DNA from: Kosakonia sp. SMBL-WEM22
GTDB lineage: Bacteria; Pseudomonadota; Gammaproteobacteria; Enterobacterales; Enterobacteriaceae
Assembly: GCF_014490785.1 (NCBI RefSeq)
Contig: NZ_CP051488.1
Coordinates: forward strand, 2,666,001-2,730,000
DNA: 64,000 nucleotides
Reading direction: 5' to 3'
Shown one piece after another: positions 24,708 through 31,262 of the stretch (within the stretch, counting starts at the first letter, position 1; each line of letters begins with the position of its first letter). The translations under genes and the position numbers were made by a program. The notes below the pieces were generated by a model. The model worked only from the letters and a program-made list of their open reading frames with translations. It was not told the DNA's origin and ran no database searches.

Positions 24708-25457
24708 TCAGTGAGAGTGGGCTGCGCCTTTAGCGACCGGGACAACGCGAAGCTGTACCGCCTGCCCCTGCTCCCAGGCATCTGCGCCTTTGGCGACAGG
24801 ATTAGCTGGCAGGTCGGCGCGCTCGGCTTTGATCGCCTCGGTGTTGATATCGAAACGGCGATCGCGGTCGACCAGCAGCGCCGGGTTGAGCTGCCCGTCA
24901 GCGGTAAAGCCCATCATCAGCGCCGGGGTGCCGAGCGGCAGGGTCTTATCGCGATCCGTGTGCCAGGTGTGGAAGGTTTTGCCATAGGTGTTGACGATTT
25001 TGCTCATCAGCGCCTTATCCGCCACCGCAGGCAGGCCCGGCGCAACCAGGCTGCCAGATTTCACCTCATAGCGATGGCTGTGCCAGAGCTTCTTCTCTTC
25101 CGCAGGCAGGGTTTTGAACAGCCGTTCGCTGATGATGTACTCCACGCCCATCAGGCGCGCATCGCGGGTGTTGCCGTCGTAGATCACCGCCTGCATCACA
25201 TCCTCATTTAACACCGTGACATAGTGGTGCGCCTCCATCTGCCCCTTCTGGTTACCGCTGTAGAAGTGGAAACCGTCAAGATAGGTGCTGATGGCGTCAA
25301 TCGGCGGGCGGGACTGCATCACCGCTGCGCCGCTCTCCAGCGTCTGTAATTTACCCGAGGTTTTTTCACCGGGGATCGGCGTCTGCGGTGGGGTGTTATT
25401 GGCGTTGCATCCGGCAAGAGCGAGGGGAAGTACAAGGTACAGAGCCAGCCTTTTCAT
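24708..25457 (-). CDS. DUF1264/OBAP-like lipoprotein
   Basis: 249 residues from ATG 25457, which has GGAGAG upstream. A lipoprotein signal peptide ends in LALAGC, with the lipidated Cys at residue 16 of this start. The mature part matches DUF1264: QMEAHHYVTVLNEDVMQAV, GVEYIISERLFKTLP, EEKKLWHSHRYEVKSG. This is the core of plant oil-body-associated proteins. Asn follows the lipidated Cys, so it should not be kept in the inner membrane by an Asp+2 signal. Role in bacteria unknown. It ends 18 bp before the MBL-fold gene, suggesting an operon. Confidence 0.85.
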   Translation of the reverse strand: MKRLALYLVLPLALAGCNANNTPPQTPIPGEKTSGKLQTLESGAAVMQSRPPIDAISTYLDGFHFYSGNQKGQMEAHHYVTVLNEDVMQAVIYDGNTRDARLMGVEYIISERLFKTLPAEEKKLWHSHRYEVKSGSLVAPGLPAVADKALMSKIVNTYGKTFHTWHTDRDKTLPLGTPALMMGFTADGQLNPALLVDRDRRFDINTEAIKAERADLPANPVAKGADAWEQGQAVQLRVVPVAKGAAHSH

Positions 25458-25720
25458 TGTCTCTCCTTTGATCATGATCTGGAGTTATGAGGGTAGCCCA
25501 TTGCGGCTATTCAGCCAGTGAAAAGCGTAAATCGAATAGGCGCAAACGCAACGGTGGCGCGGCTTGCGCGATATATCCTCATCCATAACCGGGGAATATC
25601 GCGCTGAACAGTCTGTTTTTTAAGAAAGGTATTAACTATCAAATCCGTAGATTCATCCAAGTACCTTTAAATGTAGCGGCGAGATATCGTGACGGCATAC
25701 GTAAGCCAAGGGAGCCAGTT

Positions 25721-27910
25721 ATGAGCACGTCAGACCAGACTAACCGCGATGCCGCGATGGGCAAATGCCCGTTCCATCATGAAGCCAGCAAGCCGGAAAC
25801 AAAAAGCAGTGGACCTACTACTAACCGTGACTGGTGGCCGAACCAGCTGCGTGTCGATCTGTTAAACCAGCACTCCAGCCGCTCGAACCCGCTGGGCGAG
25901 CAGTTCAACTACCGCGAAGCCTTTAAACAACTCGATTACAGCGCCCTGAAAGCCGATATTCGCGGCGTTCTCACCGACTCCCAGGCGTGGTGGCCCGCAG
26001 ACTGGGGCAGCTACATTGGTCTCTTTATTCGTATGGCCTGGCACAGCGCCGGCACCTACCGCACCGTTGACGGACGCGGCGGCTCTGGCCGTGGCCAGCA
26101 GCGTTTCGCCCCGCTCAACTCCTGGCCTGACAACGTTAGCCTCGATAAAGCCCGCCGCCTGCTGTGGCCGGTTAAACAGAAGTATGGGCAGAAAATCTCG
26201 TGGGCCGATCTGATGATCCTCGCCGGTAACGTTGCGCTGGAGAACTCTGGCTTCCGTACCTTTGGTTTTGGCGCAGGCCGCGAAGATGTCTGGGAACCGG
26301 ATATGGACGTGGACTGGGGCAGCGAGAAGGAGTGGCTGACCCATCGCCACCCGGAAAGCCTGGCGCAGGCCGCCATTGGGGCGACCGAAATGGGGCTGAT
26401 TTACGTCAACCCGGAAGGGCCAAACGCCAGCGGGGAACCGATCTCCGCCGCCGCCGCGATCCGCGCGACCTTTGGCAATATGGGAATGAATGACGAAGAG
26501 ACCGTGGCGCTGATTGCCGGGGGTCATACACTGGGCAAAACCCACGGTGCGGCCCATGCGCCGGATTATGTCGGTGCCGACCCGGAAACCGCGCCGCTGG
26601 AAGCACAGGGGCTGGGCTGGAGCAGCAGTTATGGCAGCGGCGTTGGCGCAGATGCCATCACCTCCGGGCTGGAAGTAGCCTGGACGCAAACCCCGACGCA
26701 GTGGAGCCACTACTTCTTCGAGAACCTGTTCAAATATGAGTGGGTGCAGACCCGCAGCCCGGGCGGCGCGATCCAGTTTGAAGCGGCCGATGCCGAGGCC
26801 GTGATCCCGGATCCGTTCGACCCGGAGAAGAAGCGCAAACCGACGATGCTGGTCACTGACCTGACCCTGCGCTTCGACCCGGAGTTTGAAAAAATCTCCC
26901 GCCGCTTCCTTAACGATCCGCAGGCGTTTAACGAAGCGTTTGCCCGCGCGTGGTTCAAACTGACCCACCGCGATATGGGGCCGAAATCACGCTACATTGG
27001 CCCGGAAGTACCGAAAGAAGATCTGATTTGGCAGGATCCGCTGCCGGCGGCAGTACATCAGCCGAACGGTGCGGATATTGCCAGCCTGAAAGCGGCGATT
27101 GCCGAATCTGGCCTCTCGGTGAGCGAGCTGGTCTCTGTCGCCTGGGCGTCGGCTTCCACCTTCCGTGGTGGTGATAAACGTGGCGGTGCAAACGGCGCCC
27201 GTCTGGCGCTGGCCCCGCAGAACGGCTGGGAAGTGAATGCCATTGCCGCGAAAGCGCTGCCTGCTCTGCAAAGCATCCAGCAAACCTCCGGCAAAGCGTC
27301 GCTGGCGGATGTGATGGTGCTGGCAGGTGTGGTTGGGGTGGAAAAAGCGGCAGCCGCTGCCGGGGTGCAGATCACCGTTCCCTTCACGCCAGGCCGCGTG
27401 GATGCGCGTCAGGATCAGACCGACATTGACTCCTTTGCCTTGATGGAGCCGCTGGCCGATGGTTTCCGTAACTATCGCCGCGTCTGGGATGGCGTCAGCA
27501 CCGAAACGCTGCTGGTGGATAAAGCCCAGCAACTGACCTTAACCGCGCCGGAGATGACCGCGCTGGTGGGCGGCCTGCGTGTGCTGGGTGCCAACTATGA
27601 TGGCAGCAAACACGGCGTCTTTACGGACAACACTGGCGTACTCAACACTGATTTCTTTGTCAATCTGCTCGATATGCGCACCGTCTGGCAGGCGAGCGAC
27701 GACAAAGGGGAACTGTTTGACGGCCGCGATCGCCGCAGCGGAGAAGTGAAATTTACCGCTACCCGCGCTGACCTGGTGTTTGGCTCCAACTCGGTGCTGC
27801 GCGCCCTGGCGGAAGTCTATGCCAGCGCCGACGGTAAAGAGAAGTTTGTCACCGACTTCGTCGCCGCCTGGACGAAAGTGATGAATCTGGATCGCTTCGA
27901 CCTGCTGTAA
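25721..27910 (+). CDS. katG: KatG, catalase-peroxidase
   Basis: 729 residues (E. coli 726), two tandem peroxidase domains. The active N-terminal domain has the distal Arg-Trp-His in FIRMAWHSAGTYR, the proximal haem His in LIAGGHTLGKTHG, the crosslink Tyr in GLIYVNPEGPN and the crosslink Met in TFGNMGMN. The C-terminal domain (from about 420) lacks the haem His, as expected. It removes peroxide and has broad peroxidase activity. GGGAGCC precedes the start. OxyR control is expected in enterics; I cannot confirm its four-element site here. Confidence 0.97.
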   Translation: MSTSDQTNRDAAMGKCPFHHEASKPETKSSGPTTNRDWWPNQLRVDLLNQHSSRSNPLGEQFNYREAFKQLDYSALKADIRGVLTDSQAWWPADWGSYIGLFIRMAWHSAGTYRTVDGRGGSGRGQQRFAPLNSWPDNVSLDKARRLLWPVKQKYGQKISWADLMILAGNVALENSGFRTFGFGAGREDVWEPDMDVDWGSEKEWLTHRHPESLAQAAIGATEMGLIYVNPEGPNASGEPISAAAAIRATFGNMGMNDEETVALIAGGHTLGKTHGAAHAPDYVGADPETAPLEAQGLGWSSSYGSGVGADAITSGLEVAWTQTPTQWSHYFFENLFKYEWVQTRSPGGAIQFEAADAEAVIPDPFDPEKKRKPTMLVTDLTLRFDPEFEKISRRFLNDPQAFNEAFARAWFKLTHRDMGPKSRYIGPEVPKEDLIWQDPLPAAVHQPNGADIASLKAAIAESGLSVSELVSVAWASASTFRGGDKRGGANGARLALAPQNGWEVNAIAAKALPALQSIQQTSGKASLADVMVLAGVVGVEKAAAAAGVQITVPFTPGRVDARQDQTDIDSFALMEPLADGFRNYRRVWDGVSTETLLVDKAQQLTLTAPEMTALVGGLRVLGANYDGSKHGVFTDNTGVLNTDFFVNLLDMRTVWQASDDKGELFDGRDRRSGEVKFTATRADLVFGSNSVLRALAEVYASADGKEKFVTDFVAAWTKVMNLDRFDLL

Positions 27911-27924
27911 TCGCACATCACCGC

Positions 27925-27964
27925 AAAAGCCTGCGCCACCTGAAAAGGGGCGCAGCTTTTTTTT
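27925..27964 (+). terminator. katG terminator
   Basis: AAAAGC-CTGCGCC pairs with GGCGCAGCTTTT (one bulge) and runs into eight T residues, about 15 bp after the katG stop. Confidence 0.85.
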
Positions 27965-27966
27965 GG

Positions 27967-27992
27967 CAAAAAAATCCCGGCAGGTTGCCGGG
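27967..27992 (-). terminator. Minus-strand terminator facing katG
   Basis: CCCGGCA and TGCCGGG form a 7-bp stem. On the minus strand it is followed by ATTTTTTT, ending transcripts that come from the small gene at 28138-28347 or from the oxidase operon. Confidence 0.75.
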
Positions 27993-28137
27993 AAAAGTGT
28001 GTGATAACGAGTTAAGTGCGGCGGCAAAGCAGCCGCCAAAGATTGGGGTAACAACAGATTAAGCCGCAGGCTTTCCGGCAGGCTCGCGGTCATTAAAAGA
28101 GATGTTTGTCACGCCGGTGTGACAGTTGCGTGGCATT

Positions 28138-28347
28138 TTAGCCCGAGGTGTGGGAACGCTCCTGCTCCAGCGTCAGCACAAAATGGCGATCGTGGCGTTC
28201 GATTTTCGCCCCGCTCAAACCATAGTTGGTGGTTAACATAAAAAAGGTATCGGCATCGACATCAAACGCCAGCTCGACCTGCTGATATTTGCCCGATGTC
28301 GCCATCTGATACGCCTGTTTCAGATTGTACGCTTTTGCTCTGGACAT
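28138..28347 (-). CDS. Small hypothetical protein, 69 aa
   Basis: From ATG 28347, which has GGAGATGG upstream and gives a sensible N-terminus (MSRAKAYNLKQAYQMATSG); an ATG eight codons earlier has no site. The product has an N-terminal helix, then beta-type segments (VELAFDVDADTFFML and HFVLTLEQE). There is no signal or membrane segment. It sits between katG and the oxidase operon, with its own downstream terminator candidate. I do not recognise the family. Confidence 0.55.
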   Translation of the reverse strand: MSRAKAYNLKQAYQMATSGKYQQVELAFDVDADTFFMLTTNYGLSGAKIERHDRHFVLTLEQERSHTSG

Positions 28348-28415
28348 GAAGCCATCTCCACGCAGTGCCATTGTATAAATCTTCGCCCCTAATCTTATAG
28401 ACCGCTTTTGCCAAA

Positions 28416-29402
28416 CTAGCCGCCAATTTTTCCACTAAATAGCCGAAATCCCCAGGTATTGTAGAGCAGCGTCACCGGCACCAGCACGCCATAACTGATG
28501 AGCAGAAATTTTTGCGTGGCAGGCGGTGCCGCCGCCTGGCTGAGAGTAAGATGCGGCGGCACGATCCACGGAAAGAGCGTGAAGGCCAGCACGCAGAACG
28601 CTACGCTGACCATCACCAGCACGCCGAGCAGCGGCAAAAAATCGCGCCCTTTGCGCAGGCCAACAACAAACAGCGCCATGCCCGCAAAAGCCACCGCAAG
28701 GGATGGCCCCCATAAAAATGGGTTTAGCAGATGCTGCCGCCAGCTCTCCTGCAACTGCGCGCACCACACCAGTAGCCCCGCGACCATTAACAGGCTGACC
28801 AGCGCCAGCCACGGCAAAAGTCGCCGCGCCCATGCGCGCAGCTCGCCGGTCATACGCCACACCAGCCAGCCCGCGCCGAGCCACGCATAGCCCAGCACCA
28901 GCGCCACACCGCAGTAAAGGGGGAAAGGCCGCAGCCAGGCAAACGTGCTGCCGGTAAACTGCTGCCCGTCGGTAGTAATCCCCTGCATCAGCGCGCCGAC
29001 TACCACGCCCTGCGCCAGCGCAGTGAGGAGCGAGCCGCTAATGAGCATCGTGTCGAAAAGTTTCGGCGCGTGGGAGCGAAACTCAATCGCCATGCCGCGC
29101 ACCACCAGCGCCAGCATCATCACAAACAGCGGAATGTAGAGCGCGCTCAGCACAATGCCGTAGGCCAGCGGAAAGAGACCGAGCAGGCCGCCTGCCGCCA
29201 GCACCAGCCAGGTCTCATTCCCGTCCCACACCGGCAACAGCGAGAGGTTGATATCCTGGCGCGCCTGCGGGCTGCGCTGAAAGGCGGTGAGGATCCCGGC
29301 CCCCAGATCGGTGCCATCCAGCAGGACGTAGATCAGCAGACTGCCCGCCAACGCCATGGCGGAGAGGGTCTCAAGCCAGGGAAAACCGAGGATTGTTAAC
29401 AT
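28416..29402 (-). CDS. cioB: Cytochrome bd-type (cyanide-insensitive class) oxidase subunit II
   Basis: 328 residues from ATG 29402, just past the subunit I stop. Eight or nine membrane segments. The N-terminus ILGFPWLETLSAM and the DLGAGIL segment in TM1-TM2 are family landmarks, as is GNETWLVLAAGGLLG. It partners subunit I in a quinol oxidase that lacks copper and does not pump protons. GAGCAG upstream and the 1-bp gap indicate translational coupling. Last gene of the formate dehydrogenase/DUF1641/oxidase operon. An in-frame start 57 bp upstream lies inside the previous gene and is not needed. Confidence 0.9.
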   Translation of the reverse strand: MLTILGFPWLETLSAMALAGSLLIYVLLDGTDLGAGILTAFQRSPQARQDINLSLLPVWDGNETWLVLAAGGLLGLFPLAYGIVLSALYIPLFVMMLALVVRGMAIEFRSHAPKLFDTMLISGSLLTALAQGVVVGALMQGITTDGQQFTGSTFAWLRPFPLYCGVALVLGYAWLGAGWLVWRMTGELRAWARRLLPWLALVSLLMVAGLLVWCAQLQESWRQHLLNPFLWGPSLAVAFAGMALFVVGLRKGRDFLPLLGVLVMVSVAFCVLAFTLFPWIVPPHLTLSQAAAPPATQKFLLISYGVLVPVTLLYNTWGFRLFSGKIGG

Positions 29403-29403
29403 A

Positions 29404-30783
29404 CTACTGCTCCCCCTTTCCGCTACGCTGCGCCACTTCCGGTGCTGCGCCCGGCTCATTCTCCGTGGGCAAGCGCGACATCAGTTTGAGTAAAAACCAC
29501 AAGCCGAGGCCAAAGACCAGCAAATAGATCAGCACAGTGGCGATAAGCGACCCAAGCACCACGTGCCCACCGAGCGGCGAAACGCTCTCTGCGGTGCGCA
29601 ACACGCCGTACACCGTCCACGGCTGGCGTCCGGTTTCTGTTACCCACCAGCCCGCGAGCATCGCCACAAAGCCCGCGGGCGCTATCAGCACCATCACGTG
29701 CTGTAGCCAGCGCGCCTGCCACAACCTGCCGCGCAGACGCACCACCAGCCCCGCAATTCCGGTAGCCAGCATCATAAGGCCAAGACCGACCATCAGGCGA
29801 AAGGCCCAGAATACCCCCGGTACCCACGGCAGATCCGCCGCCGGATACTGATTTAGCGTATGGATGCGCCCCTGCAAATTGTGCCGCAGATAGAGCGAGC
29901 CAATGTTGGGGATGGCGACTTCGTAATGGTTACGCCGCGCCTGCATATCCGGTAGGGCAAAGAGGCGCAGCGGTTCACCCTCACCCGCCGGGGGCGGATC
30001 CCAGGCGCCCTCCATCGCCGCCAGTTTGATGGGTTGATGATCGCGGGTGTTCTCGCCGTGCAGATCACCCAGCACCACCTGCAACGGTGCCAGCAGCACC
30101 AGCATCCACATGGCAAGTGAGAACATATTGCGGGCAGGCAGAGCACGTGCGTCGCGTAGCAGATGCCATGCACCGCAGGCAGCCACCAGGCAGGCGGTGC
30201 CGAGCAGCGCCGCCACCGTCATATGCGCCAGCCGCCACGGGAAAGAGGGATTGAAAATAGCCGCCCACCAGTCGACAGGCAGAAAGCGACCGTCGGCTGC
30301 CAGCGCATAGCCATCCGGTGTCTGCATCCATGAGTTGGCCGCAAGGATCCAGAAGGCGCTGAACAGCGATCCAATGGCGACCACGCTGGTGGACATAAAG
30401 TGTACCCACGGCCGCACTCTTCCCATACCGAAGAGCATCACCCCCATAAATCCCGCTTCAAGGAAAAAGGCAACGAGGATCTCCATATACATCATCGGTC
30501 CAAGTATCGCCCCGGCGCGGCTGGAGAGTGCGCTCCAGTTGGTACCGAAAACAAACTCCATCACCACGCCGGTGACCACCCCGACCGCCACGTTGAGGGC
30601 GAAGATCTTGCTCCAGTAGCGCCAGAGCGAGAGCCACACTGGCTGCCTGCGCCACAGCCACATCCCCTCCAGAAACATCAGAAAGAGCGCAAGACCAATG
30701 GTGAAGGCCGCCAGCACAATATGAAAGCCGATGGTGAAAGCAAACTGGCTACGCGCCAGCAGCAGGGCAAACTCCTGGCTCAT
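29404..30783 (-). CDS. cioA: Cytochrome bd-type (short Q-loop, cyanide-insensitive class) oxidase subunit I
   Basis: 459 residues, clearly shorter than E. coli CydA (522) because the C-terminal half of the Q-loop is missing, the hallmark of CIO-type enzymes. Haem ligands are expected at His in FTIGFHIVLA and His in WRLAHM, with Met in the later helix. The Q-loop reads GDLHGENTRDHQPIKLAAMEG and the GRQPW motif is GRQPWTVYG. About nine membrane segments. It oxidises quinol and reduces oxygen to water with low sensitivity to cyanide or sulfide. It overlaps the DUF1641 gene by one base (TAATG). Confidence 0.92.
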   Translation of the reverse strand: MSQEFALLLARSQFAFTIGFHIVLAAFTIGLALFLMFLEGMWLWRRQPVWLSLWRYWSKIFALNVAVGVVTGVVMEFVFGTNWSALSSRAGAILGPMMYMEILVAFFLEAGFMGVMLFGMGRVRPWVHFMSTSVVAIGSLFSAFWILAANSWMQTPDGYALAADGRFLPVDWWAAIFNPSFPWRLAHMTVAALLGTACLVAACGAWHLLRDARALPARNMFSLAMWMLVLLAPLQVVLGDLHGENTRDHQPIKLAAMEGAWDPPPAGEGEPLRLFALPDMQARRNHYEVAIPNIGSLYLRHNLQGRIHTLNQYPAADLPWVPGVFWAFRLMVGLGLMMLATGIAGLVVRLRGRLWQARWLQHVMVLIAPAGFVAMLAGWWVTETGRQPWTVYGVLRTAESVSPLGGHVVLGSLIATVLIYLLVFGLGLWFLLKLMSRLPTENEPGAAPEVAQRSGKGEQ

Positions 30784-31262
30784 TATGCGTCGCTGGGTTT
30801 GCCGGTAAAGGCGGAGATCGGTTTATCCACCGGCTCCTCCATACGCCGCGAAAAGGCTTTTAGCCCCTGTAACAGCGGCTGCACGGCCCCCCACAGCTCA
30901 TCATCCTGCAACATCTTCCATACGCCGTGCACACCAGGCGCTTTATGCTGCTCCTGCGACGGCGGCTGGCTGAAAGCTTCTGCCATATCGCGCAGGCCAA
31001 AGGCCAGCTTGTACATCTTCTCCGGCGAGACACTGGAGAGCGCCATCAGCAGCACCGAGATATTTTGCAGGGCGTTGAGCGTCCCTTCGCGCTGTAAGCC
31101 CTTTACCAACACCTCGGCGATTTCGTTATTGGCGCCAACCACATCGTTGGCGAGGCGCAGCACGCCATGTTCATGCAGTGTCTGGAGTAAACGTTCCAGC
31201 TCTTCATGGGCGTCGGGGCCGATTTTGGCCGGCTCCGGCTGATAATCAATTGCTTTAGCCAT
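30783..31262 (-). CDS. DUF1641 (YrhD-like) formate-dehydrogenase-associated protein
   Basis: 159 residues from ATG 31262, which shares a base with the formate dehydrogenase stop. Soluble and helical: ELERLLQTLHEHGVLRLANDVVG, then SVLLMALSSVSPEKMYKLAFG and VWKMLQDDELWGAVQPLLQGLKAF. This is the DUF1641 pattern, encoded beside the formate dehydrogenase-like gene in Bacillus (yrhD-yrhE) and other bacteria, so it is probably an assembly factor or small subunit. It has no cofactor motif. One-base TAATG overlaps on both sides tie it tightly to both neighbours. Confidence 0.85.
   Translation of the reverse strand: MAKAIDYQPEPAKIGPDAHEELERLLQTLHEHGVLRLANDVVGANNEIAEVLVKGLQREGTLNALQNISVLLMALSSVSPEKMYKLAFGLRDMAEAFSQPPSQEQHKAPGVHGVWKMLQDDELWGAVQPLLQGLKAFSRRMEEPVDKPISAFTGKPSDA

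Noticed and set aside
25862..26968. 368-codon antisense frame in katG
   Set aside because: It lies wholly within katG on the other strand, with no ribosome-binding site or recognisable domain.
28416..30783. Standard cydAB
   Set aside because: Subunit I is 459 residues with a short Q-loop, unlike the 522-residue enteric CydA, so the CIO-type class fits better.
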